DNA from: Liolophura sinensis
Lineage: Eukaryota; Mollusca; Polyplacophora; Chitonida; Chitonidae
NCBI RefSeq assembly: GCF_032854445.1
Contig: NC_088301.1
Location: 9,048,281-9,112,280, forward strand
DNA: 64,000 bases
Direction of reading: 5' to 3'
Shown: one piece after another, positions 30,351 through 42,100 of the stretch
Layout: each line of letters begins with the position of its first letter
Numbering within the stretch: position 1 is the stretch's first letter
Notes under the pieces: model-generated
What the model saw: the letters and a program-made list of their open reading frames with translations, nothing else
The model's database searches: none
What the model was told of the DNA's origin: nothing
Made by a program: the position numbers and the translations under genes

Positions 30351-31917
30351 GCCGGATTTTGTGGTGAGCCCTTCGTAAGAACTATAACTTGATAGTTAAA
30401 AAGGAAAAAAAATTAGTTTGAATATATTTGTGAGTCAGCTATTTTATTTTAGCATATATCTGAATATATTTTTAAAAATATTTCACTGTATATGTACATA
30501 TTTACTGCAAGAAATGTGTTCAACTTTTATGAATGATACAAAGGTATTTTCTAACGTGATACTTTGCAATACTACCTTCTGATTGATTTGTCTAACAGCA
30601 TAATAATGTGCCGCTATACATTTTCATTGTGATTATAGTGTTCTGTTTGCTGGAAGATTTTGTGTTTTTTTCTTATTCTGAAGGCACATACAAGTATGGA
30701 TTTTAATGTATTGAAGAAAAAGAATTGCCAGATATTGCAAATGGTTTGGAAGCTGAAACAAACCAGTCTGGACCATGCCTGGATAAAGTAATTATGTAAA
30801 AGATAATATAATTTTAGAAGTGAAGAGTTTTTTTGTTGCTGCATTGTAAAAAATGGAACAAGAAGTAAAGCGAGTTTACTGATATGATATAGTTAAATAT
30901 TTCTCAGTGAGTGTGTTTCTGTATCAGCAGTAGTAGTTGTATTCTCTGAAACATTCACATGTGTGTCTGAAGTATTGTAATACACAATTAATAAATATAA
31001 AGGGGAAACATTTTTTCATGAGTAAACTATTCATACAACCTGTAAATATAGGACACATGAGGGATTCAGTACTTCACAAGTTGGAACAGTTGAATGCATG
31101 ATTTAATACTTAGAATGCCTATGCATGTTGGAATAGACAGACGGTTTAATACACATCATTCCTTTACAATTTAATCTCTATAATCTTTTAAGAAAATGTT
31201 TCCGTCATGGTTGTTTGTGAAAACCGGTTAAATCTGAATTTTTAGGAATGACATCTTATGGATGTAGCCTCATTGTGAGCGTGGAAACATACAGAATGGA
31301 GGACAACATGTATGAATGTCAGTTAGGTACTATATTCTCTTAACACTTTTGTACTAATGAAATTTTTAGCTTTACCTCAATTGACTAGTCAAGTAGATTT
31401 GTACTTTGCCATTATTATGTCTCCTGTCAAAGATTTTTTTTTCGTCTCTTCTGTTATTGAACTGTTGTCTGTATAAATCGAACGAGGCCTAGAGGTCATC
31501 CAATGGTTTGCTGATGGTGAGACTGTGGCACTGCAGTTGACTCATTAGAGAACATATTCCAGTCAACAGTTTGAGTTGGATGCACATATTTGTTATTACA
31601 ACAACAAAGAGACATCCCTGTGCAAAATGACGTTGAAATGGCACGTTCGATTTCTTCCCTATCCTTTAACTAGAGTGTTTTGCATTGAGATAAAATTGCT
31701 AGTAGAACATTCCCAATGTGTCGTAAGGCAGTACCTCAAAACATGCGTATAAAAATTAATATTGACTGTTTACACATCCACTGACCATAAAAGTAATTCT
31801 AATTAGCCTCCACTAAGGTGGAATAGTAGTGGAATGCTAGAGGTCAACTACAGGTGTACTAAACGTGAGCTACAGGCATACCACTAGAGATATCTGGCAC
31901 TGTAAGGTGTTGTATGG

Positions 31918-32004
31918 AGGGCTCTGCCAGGTTTCCTCGCACCTGCGGTGATGTAAGTAAAATAGTCTTGAGCACAGTGTAAAACATTACTCAAATAAAT
32001 GAAT
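31918..32004 (+). repeat. SINE family 1, diverged 3' part
   Basis: ggctctgccaggtttcctcg, gtcttgagcacagtgtaaaa and a tcaaataaatgaat tail. Confidence 0.6.
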
Positions 32005-32352
32005 TATATGGAAGGGGTCTTTATTTCTAGAAAGCTTTGTGCCAGGTTTAATTATAATTATTTAGCCCTTGTGATGACATGGACTTTTTATGTGAACCTT
32101 TTTAACTGTTTTCTCAGCCGAATCTACCTTTAAGGAAGTTTTACAAAGTTTTGATGATTTACTCTGCCTACTCTGTGCCAATGAACATCAACCCAATTAT
32201 GTCTTTAATTTGTGATATCTTATTCATAATTCACAGGTCTTTTTCTTTCCTGTGCCTAGGGAATAATAAATTTGTGCTGATTGTGAACTCCAGGAAGATG
32301 GTCCTTCAAATTCTTGACCTCTGATCACAAGCTACAACTTTTAGGCTTCTGC

Positions 32353-32422
32353 TATGTATATATGTGTGTGTGCGTGCGTGTGTGTGCGTGCGTGTGGGTG
32401 CGTGCGTGCGTGCACGTGCGCG
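32353..32422 (+). repeat. Alternating purine-pyrimidine (TG/CG)n tract
   Basis: About 70 bases of tgtg and gcgtgcgtg repeats ending cacgtgcgcgcc, a classic candidate for Z-DNA and a mutable microsatellite. Confidence 0.95.
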
Positions 32423-33567
32423 CCCCGAATTGTTTGCCAGTTTTTTTTTTATCTAAATGAAAAGTAGAAAATCACACTTTTAGTAAGTGAGATTGTTGAC
32501 TAAGCAGGGTGTTATTTTAGTTGTGACATCAATGTTCTATAAATAGCCTATTCAGTGCATATCGTGTAGGAGTTGCCAGTAATTGTGTAAATAAGCTGAG
32601 TGCAAAGATGAAAAAAAAGAAAGAAAACAATACAATATTAAATGTTTGAAAAATAAGAAAAAATAAAAGAGATAATTGAAAGTAATAAAAGGAAAAAAAA
32701 TGGTGGTAGTCATGATTTTCTGTTGTATGTTTGTCCAAGATGCCAGTCTTGATGTGTACTCTGTTTAATAATTTGTGTATGTATCCGGGTATATAAAGGT
32801 TTGCTGACATGATAAACTCATTCGAGGCCAAGAAAGTTGATATTAACAAAATATATGCGAGTATCTTGAAGTTAGAAACTGTCGTGTCGTACATAAGAGA
32901 AACTTGAAGGATAGGATATATGGAGAATTTAAGCATGTCGGTAGTCTGAAGGCGCATGTGGTGTTGACGACATAAGAAAGGCATCCATGTGATGAAGTCG
33001 GTGTGTTGGGATGGTGCGGGGTGGTGTAGTTGGAACGTAATCTCTGATAGCTGATCAGATTTGTTATTGTTGATGGCGAAAATATTCGTTATCATGCCAG
33101 TAAGCATTCAACCCAAGTCATGGAAATATGTCGACATGAGTTTTATTGTGTAAGTAATAACAAGTAGTAAAAATTTCACATAGCTGTATATATAGTATGG
33201 ATGAAAAGCTGAATTTTATTCGTGAGTGAGTTTAAGTATACTTCTGGCGGTTTGTATTCTATACAAGGTGAAGACTACATAATCACTGTATTCAGGATTC
33301 TCTTTAAGGCATAATACTATACTCCACGATTATAAGTCGGTATGTTCTGTGCTATTCAACTTTAATTTGTAACTAAATCCGATAAATGGTTCCAGATATT
33401 TTTAACCAAACCTCAAAGTAAAATCGACCCATTCTTTTTGTTTCAAATGAAGTAATATGAACAGTTGTGAAATACAAGTATCAAATGATGAATACCGTGT
33501 TTTCACTTATATTTCTCGACGATCAGCGTTCAAGTCATTCTTTACAGAGGTTAAACCGGACATTTTG

Positions 33568-33680
33568 GCAAAAAAAAAAAAATCGATCAGCACAAATACA
33601 GCCGAATTTCTGCAACTTCAGAATCGCAGCCTTGTCCGCACGTGTTAACGTTCAAAATCAATAATAAAGTTCCAAAATTT
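33568..33680 (+). repeat. Diverged dispersed repeat, copy 1
   Basis: atcagcacaaatacag, gccgaatttctgcaac, ccgcacgtgttaacgttcaa and tcaagcgg resemble, in the same order, the stretch at 44330-44465. No ends defined. Confidence 0.35.
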
Positions 33681-33878
33681 GTCAAGCGGGTATAGCAGTA
33701 TAACTTTTTCAAACATTGGAATCATTTTAACATTATAAATAGCAGTGTACGAGCCGTATTTTTATGGAAGGTAATAATAGGAGTTAGAACTAGGTAAATA
33801 GAGAAATTCGATATGATCAGAGAATACGGAATTTTGCCAAACATCTTCGGTATGCCCTCTTCATTTTGTTTTATTTTG

Positions 33879-33958
33879 AGTGGTGTTTTACTCGAGAATA
33901 TTTCACTTATACGACGCGGCCAGCATTATAGTGGGAGGAAACGGGACACAGCCCGGGG
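33879..33958 (-). repeat. SINE family 1 fragment, minus strand
   Basis: gagtggtgttttactcgaga, tttcacttatacgacgcggc and cagcattatagtgggaggaa are the reverse complement of the SINE 3' half. Confidence 0.75.
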
Positions 33959-35936
33959 TAAATATGTGCTCTTTAAGACAACTTATTACCTTAATTACGA
34001 TGTGAAATACAATGTAGTATGTTAATCACTTGAGAAATGCTGTCATAAAATGTAAAGTTAATAGTTAACGCATCAAGATGGTGTAACGCATGCTGAGGAT
34101 ATGGGTCACTATAATATACAGGCTACTATAATATATAGGCTACTGCAGTCATCTCTGTGCACACGTCTGCGTGGTAAATAGCCCTAATGCGCCACGGATG
34201 GAGTTTAGGAATGATTGTATCCTCCGCATAGCCAGCTTGCGACATGGGTAACGACTGAAGCAATATAGGGGTAGGATATGAGACGTAATGATGTTTACGG
34301 TGAATGGATGTAACTGGAGATACTATGGGACAGATGAGGAGATAATTCCCACGCCTGAAATGTCACAGGATTATGCGCTTAGTGTGAAATATCATAACTA
34401 GATGGAAGTAAAATCACAGGCCACTGTATCAAATAAATAGACCTCCAGTGTATATACCATGTTATACCCTATAGTTTGACCTTGTAAAAATCGCAAAGAT
34501 TCGAAACGCCGATTCCTCCTAACCCCAACTCAAAAACTACAACTACGATGCAATCCAACACATTCTGCCATTTATACTTCACGCCTACCCATATTTTCCC
34601 AGAAAAAGACATCTTTCGGTGTGATATGGGTAGTAGACTACTTCTCTTGCAAATCGCATGTTTGTCAAAACTGGCGGCAGATTGCTTTATTTTAAGTTCA
34701 TTCAGCTTAGCTGAGTTGGGGTTATGAGGACCGGCGCTTCAAACATTTACTTTTCATGAGGCCAAGTGTAAAACGTATAACATGGCACATTCACCATAAA
34801 CGCATCCATGAGGAAAATGCAGGTGGATGACTCCACATAAAGATGCCACACCTATTATTTCCAGGGCATTGACATGCAATGTGACCAAAATTCTGCCATA
34901 TTAGACGAACTTCTTATACACGATAGGCTGATTTATTACAAGCGTAAGACGCATGGGGAATACAGTGAGGCTAGAAACAAGTGGGTGCAAGCGGTGGACT
35001 TCATGTTCCTTCATGTTACACGTCATTGCTTCTGTATATTTGTATATTCTGTGTGTTCGGAAAGCAAAATGCAATCATAGGCAACGATGTGTTTTTACAC
35101 AACTATAGGAACCGACGTATTAGGGTGCAAAATATTTCAGGTTCTCACTACCAGATTCAGATAGTTTAAATCAACACCATACTGCCTGATATTATCATAT
35201 ACTGACATAATTATAATGTGGGTTTTTGTAATCAATGTGCGAGTCAACTTGTTCATTTCCATCACTCACGTCTATTCGTGTTGGTATGGGTCCATATATA
35301 TATATATATATATTCCTTGTACTATACTCTAAGATGTTGCAGACTGGCCTTTGTCCATCTTTTCTCGTGGGCATTAACCATCTAATGAAGGTGTAGAAGT
35401 ACGCATCGTGATTTCGATTTGTAAGCTAATTAATAATTCCTCTGGGTTCACCTGTTAATTTGTCAGAACAAACCACTAACTAACACTGGTCCGCTATTAA
35501 CAGATCATTTTGGGAAGACTGCGTATTCCATGGTTTATGACCATCAGCGATAAGCCTTCTTCCACTATCCTGAGATACATCTTAATATTGACACTTTAAA
35601 ATAAGGTCAATGTCAATAACTATAAAAGCAAAGCCGCCGACGTCATCACTCATGATATATAATGTACCGGTAGTTGTTTACTGACTATATAATGAACTTT
35701 TTTCAGCAGGTGTACTCCTTGATATACACGGAATCAAAAACATTTGTGACACCTTGTGCAAGTACACGAAAGCCCTTTGGGTTTTCTGAGAATAAGATAA
35801 GATCTAAGACCTAAAAGTCACAGACATGAATAACGAATCTGTCTCACTCCCCTGAATATTCACAAAGCTTGTGGTAATCCCATTATTGCATTGATGGCGA
35901 GAGACGGTTCCATATATGCATGTAGCCTGACAGTCC

Positions 35937-36105
35937 TCACAGACGGGATACGTGTGACTCCGGCTCGCCGTCCGGTAACGCCTTCGTGGATCCGTTCATG
36001 GCATCCTTCGCGGTCATCTTCCGCAGGTCGTGCCGAGACAAGTGTTCTATGATTCCAGCCCCGTATCCGTCCCCTAACACATTAATCGCCGTTCGACAGC
36101 GGGCC
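35937..36105 (-). CDS. SLC1 copy A exon 8 (TM8 and C-terminus)
   Basis: It encodes [30 protein letters not shown] and a short polar tail, then TGA. The acceptor attag/GG makes the residue before Arg an Ala, not the usual Asp. Confidence 0.93.
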
Positions 36106-39100
36106 CTAATTTAGGTACAAAAACAAACCATACTGAACGATTGAAACTTTAAATTTCTGCACAAAGCAATTTAGTTCTAATGGCTAAATTATTGACGGTA
36201 TACGAATGTACGGAAATGGCTGTGTGACAGAAACGGTAATATAGGATAGTCCTAATCCTAAAGCTGTACACAGTTTTACTCCTGTAGGATGTATGAATTT
36301 ACAATAGAAATGAACAGTAGGTCTTAATATTAAGATTTCAAGAAAATCCCACACAGAACCAAAATGATTGCCAGACTGAAACGCAATCTTTGTACTAAAA
36401 GGCAAAGCCTAAATAACCATTGGAAAGTGCCTCTCTGTATTTTACCTCTGTACATACGAATGCAGAGAAATCACTTTATACCAGAAAGTGAATAGTACAT
36501 GCCTTATTATTAAACTTTTCATAAATGTTATGTCAAAGGTGTGTGTAGTAGTATTTACATGTCTGTGCGGTATAAGGATGTGCAGTAATGACTTTACAGC
36601 AGAGAAATAAATAGCAAACCTCAATATCAAAATTTTGATGAGAGTAACGCAGTCCAGTGTAGTACGAAAGGCAATGTAAATATTTGTTTAGGCAGAGGTC
36701 GTCTTAGTTGCTCGTCGTGTATACCGTATACTTACAAGAACCAGTCCACAGCCAAAAGGGTGCTGATGTCTTCCGTAGGCAGGCCCATGGAGGTCAGTAT
36801 CATGATCATGTAGACAACACCGGCTCCAGGAATCCCAGCCGCACCCATGGCTATGGACAGAGCCAGGATGCTGTGGACAGAAAATACGAGTTGAATGAAA
36901 GATAACAATACGCACAAGTTCATTTTAGAGGTTTAGAAAATCAGCCCATTCGTAAGTCTTGTGAAGGGTGCCAAAAAGAAACGCGTGGATTAATTTCCAG
37001 ATGATAATTATTCTGGTGTTGATCAAATCCGGATAATTAGCCTAATTTTTTCAGCCAAGTTATACAAAATCAGAAAGCCAGAAATCATAAAGTAAGTCAC
37101 CCGGTCGCAAGCGTATATACCTTTACATTGGAATATAGCATCAGCAACATGTGACACAGGTAAACATTTCCTTTTTTGGAGAGATTATTTACATATTCAA
37201 CCAGGTGTGTCCGGTTTACTGATGGACGATATGGAAGCACCCAAAGTGCGGGACACCTGACAGATCTCCTCACTTTAATCTGCAGTCGTCGAACTAGCAG
37301 GAACTTGAGTTGATCTTGGAACTGGATTTGAGGAGAGGACAAGGCTTTGTGCGCCCGAGTTAGCGAGGTCATCTTCCTTGTACCCTATTGACGTATCAGC
37401 CATGAGTAAGGTTCTGTGACTGAGATAGCGAGGTCATCTTCGCCCTGGACAGGTATGAGTTGTGAACAACGCTTTGTGTGAGTGACTTAGCGAGGTTTTC
37501 TTCCTTGTACCCTAATGACGTATCAACCATGGACGAGGGAAGGTTAAAATCGTCTTGAAACTTGATGGAACAATGTCAAAAGTTTAGTTGGACTTAGTTG
37601 TCAAATTCGACAAGTGGCCATATAATAGGACGTCTATTTCATAAGCCACGCCGAGAAGGTGCGATGTCAAATGTACAATCGCATGTCCTGTTTCCATTTG
37701 ACTAGCCGAATTCGACAGGTTAAACTCGACAATCGCATCATGTCATCGTTTAACTGAATTGAATATTGTTTTCATTTCACTTCATCGTTCAGATGTAAAC
37801 AACAAACAATCACTTCCAACTGGCAATAATGACAAGGCGAAACCTGCAAATTTTACTTCAAAACGTTGACGCAACGTCATAATCAACGTTTTAGAATTGT
37901 TTACAGCGCGAATCTTTTAACGACTTTCGATTAAGTGAGAGTATCAGTGCAGCTGCCATTAAAAAAAACGTCATAACAGAAACCACCCAAAATTTCGAGT
38001 GACGTCATCTGCTGTTGCTTTTTGACCACGACAACCGTCCTCAAAAATCCAGTGTAAGACGCAGTCGTCATTGATGAATGTCATTGCTTTCATTCGAGCA
38101 GATGCATGTACACGCCTTGATAATTAACATTCAGCGGTAGCGTTGTTGGCCCGGTGCCAGGATAACGAGTTTCATAGACGAGGCCTTCGTTAATGTGCCA
38201 GGTCACGTACTGTCAATATAAAACTTAATATAACATAGCATATTATATAGCCGTGCATGTGAAAGAGAAAACCTCGCAAAGGCTGTGGTATACAGTGACC
38301 TGTTCACGAGCGCTGTGGGTCTGTGAAGAGACGGGCCGCTTACTCGATTTCTGTCTATGTTTTTGTCATCAGCACGATTAGCCATCCTAGGTTGTGTTCA
38401 GAGCAGGTAGAGATTTTTCACAACATGTCTCGCCCTACATTCGTACAATCGTAATTTAATGTGAAGAATGTGTGTAAAAAAAATTGAAACGTTAACTGAA
38501 ATTTTGATTTATTTGCTTGCTGGTAAACGTCACACCAAAGAATATTTCATTTCCAGGTGGAGGAAACTGGAGTTACCAGCATAAACTATCGACCTTTGGC
38601 AAGTTAATGGCGCACATTTCCTCATGTGACGTTCACATATAAACACACCTTTTGGTGGATCAAAAGTGGTCTTCACCAAGCGTCAGCTGCACCCACGGCC
38701 ACACAAGCCTCGTCCACTGCTTATTGTCATGAAGGTCATTGTTGTTGATGTTTTTTTGATTCTGGTTAATGGTAGCCCGTGTCCCAAATTCTCTGTCTCA
38801 CGGACGCTCAAACTGGCCTTTTCCTGTATGTGAGCCTAACGTATATGATTTATGTGAAGCATGAGAACGTTACGACCTATCAGCGATAACCCATTCACAC
38901 AAAGGCTGCTTCCAACGCCCCACGAGTTGGTCACGATCATCCTGGGCCCAGTTATTCAAAAATGTATTAGCTAAAACTGGTATTAAGTCAACTTATATCT
39001 TTAAGAATTTAACAAAAATGTGTAGTCAGTGTAGTTATATAACGATCAAGTATATAACAGCATCGGATTTCGTTTATATTTAATACGTATATACTCTTAT

Positions 39101-42100
39101 ATCATTAACTTTAGGCTCAGTACTGAATTGAAGACTTGGCTTTAAAGAAGAAGAAAACATAAAAATGATGCCAAAATCAGGTGAACGAACGTCAAAACTT
39201 ATTTGCAAATATGGCCTTTAATATATTTTAGTTTTTTTTTTTCAGGAGAAAAGGGTATTTGAACATAGTTTGTATGGTGGGTATTTGGGACCACCTTTTT
39301 GTATTAATAATTGTTGCATAATAATGTTCTAAATAACGATGTGATGCATGTGTAACAAATTTATTTGAAAATATATTTTGTGGAAAGTGATTCGACATTC
39401 AGCTTAAATCTGATATTAAGTATTAGGACATTTTTGAACAAACGAGCCCTGGCTTGTGACATGCCTGCTTCAGTACAGGTTTTGTCGCAGCTACTGTCCG
39501 CTTTTCACTGAAGTTATTTGTATCCACCCATTATTTAGTCAGGCCAGTACTTTATAAACTTTCTCCACCGACAATTTCGACCATGTAAATATAAGATAAT
39601 TGTTCAGAGAGTAACTGTTCAGTCAAGACGGAATATTTAATTTTTCGGTAAGTGTATGCCATTAATTCTAACATTATGTTCTTCTGGTAAATATGGTTCT
39701 GAATACGCTGAGTATACAATGCCATCACCTCGTCTGACCCGGTATTTCTGACACATCTACGAGGAACGGGCATGCAATGCTTAGCAAGTTTCTTTTTCTA
39801 AATGAAGACTGTTGTGCTTACATATACGAAGGTCGTGATTAAAAGACAGGCCAAAGGTTATGTTTACATATTTCTCCCACAAAGCTCTACTCATGTACAT
39901 TCTTTTTAAGACACCTTATACAACTAAGCTCTATATGGTCCTCTTTTCCTTACTGGCTAAGTGCCAGCATAAAAACCGTAGCGAATTTCGATTTATGTCC
40001 ACACGTTTTGTCAATGCTCCTTTAAAAGTGTGCACCAAACACAATACAAGACGAGTGTAAACAGCACGTTTGCTCAAAAAATGCCCCCTGGAGTAACCCA
40101 CTTGCAGAAGAGTATATACATATATACACACATATATATAAGCTTGAAAATGTCCCATATATAGTTGTGCCATGTCATAAACCGAGAATACGAGGTGGTC
40201 CTACATGGATTGTTTACATAATGGCGTGCTGAGGCCGTTCACAATCATTTTATAGAAAATCTTTGTGACCATTCTATGCACGATCTTGAGATTTTCAGTC
40301 CATAAAATATTAGGAGAAGGGCTAAAAAGGCATAAGTTTCAGAAAAGAACATTTTTGACGATATTTCATAACTTTGCAGGTTTCAACATAAGCTGGGAAT
40401 ACATGTACACGCATCAAAACGCTTTAGTTTTAGGTTTGCAGCAGCCTGCGGATGGTCGTGGGTTTCCTCCGGGCTCGGTTTCCTCCCACCATAATGCTGG
40501 CCACCGTCGTAAAAGTGAAATATTCGTGAGTACGGCGTTAAACACCAATCAAGTAAATAAATAAAATAAATCTTTAGTCCTAGGGATACATTTTCTGAAT
40601 GGTGTTCTTTAAGAATAGGTTAACTATCAAAATCCTCGATTTTCATACCTAGTTTCTAACTCGGTCAACAAGATCATTGCATTTTCATCTCCGACAAGGA
40701 GCTCTATAAACCATATATAAACCTGTCGGTCAGTCAAATCCTGGACACCCCATCTTTTAGCATGGGCCATTTGGTCAACTATTTCATTTCTTTTCTGTTC
40801 ACTTAGCACTAAAAGAGTTGCCTGTTGAAAGACGATATCAACGTTTAGCTATGTGTTTGTATAGAGAGTTAAATTGAATTTTCGCTTGTTTGCTGGCAAT
40901 GTTAGTGTACCTGATAGTCACCAGCTGTCCAACCGACAATGGAACTCCGTTCAGCTGAGCTACAAAGATGGCCATCATGGTGAAATAGAGGCAGGTGCCG
41001 TCCATGTTGACAGTGGCCCCTACAGACGCTATCAGCTTGGTCACTCGCGGGTCCACTCCATTCTTCTCTTCCAGACACTTGATGGTCAAAGGCAGAGTGG
41101 CGCTACTGTAACGTCAGAACAGAAATACCTTCTTCGTGTGAGTCACTCATCAGTGATATGTCCAAAAGAAATTGAAATCAGCGCACATTCAACACTTCAC
41201 ATATATTCTTTAAGGAGATATTTGGCTTTCCATCTGTCCACATCGAACAGCATGGGCTGTACATTTTTGTACTTTGATTCTATACTACAGCTGCTTCTTT
41301 ATGAGTTTTCAAACTTTCAAGCGCCAACCTATATTTGCATGCTAACGTTTTCCTAAACAAATAAATCCTCTAAAAGATAATTGGTACGAAAGCCCCAAAA
41401 TCACTTGTAATTTATATATCTACATGCACATTTGTTCTCTAAGCAATAAAATAAAAAAAGGAAAAACAACATGGAAAGAAATGTTAAAAAAATCTAAACT
41501 GGGTCTAAATCTGACCTGGATTCGGATCCAAAGGCAAAGACCATGGCTGGAAACATGGCTGGTAGGAACCGCAGAGGATTTTTGCGGACAAAAATCAGGT
41601 AAATGAGTGAGAGCACGACGAAACCATGTATGACAAGGCCTGTTACAACCGTCACGGCGAAAATACCCAAATCCTTGAAGGTTTTTGCCGGGTCATCCAT
41701 TTCCGCCAACTTTGCAGCGATGAGGAAAGCGATACCAACAGGAGAATACCTTAAAAACACAAGTTATGGACTTCTGCAATAAAGGCATGATGCCCTGGAC
41801 TATCTCGTAATGCATGAAATTTAACTGTAAAAACGTTTAGTCGATATTCAGAAATTTTCTATTTGAAACGGTTTAAACAAAATTGCTAGTCCGTTAGCAA
41901 TAGTAGCTGCCTAAGCTTAGCCTTTAGACTTTCTTTGAAACGGGCCCCAGGGCTCTGTCTGGCTTCCTGTACCTATAAACTTGATATGTTGATATTTGTT
42001 ATAATCTTCGTATAACAGAAATACATGTGTTCCTGACTGTGGCGCAAAAACATCAGTCTAATGAAAATTTTTTTTTTACAGTTTATATAGCCCATTAGCC

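Larger units (their letters stand above)
30351..35936. other. Intergenic spacer between convergent OXCT1 and SLC1 gene A
   Basis: No exon of a known family seen. It contains two SINE fragments, a GT/GC-rich alternating tract and a (TA)n run (35286-35312), and part of a diverged repeat shared with 44330-44465. The last portion must hold the 3' UTR of gene A on the minus strand, but no convincing AATAAA was found near its stop. Confidence 0.5.

Noticed and set aside
32529-33107. 192-codon open frame on the minus strand
   Set aside because: Phe/Leu/Ile/His-rich translation with no domain-like pattern in AT-rich spacer; the frame is open because the complement is rich in A and T runs.
40874-41356. 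160-codon plus-strand frame
   Set aside because: Antisense to SLC1 exon 6; the real signal is the minus-strand TM7 segment.
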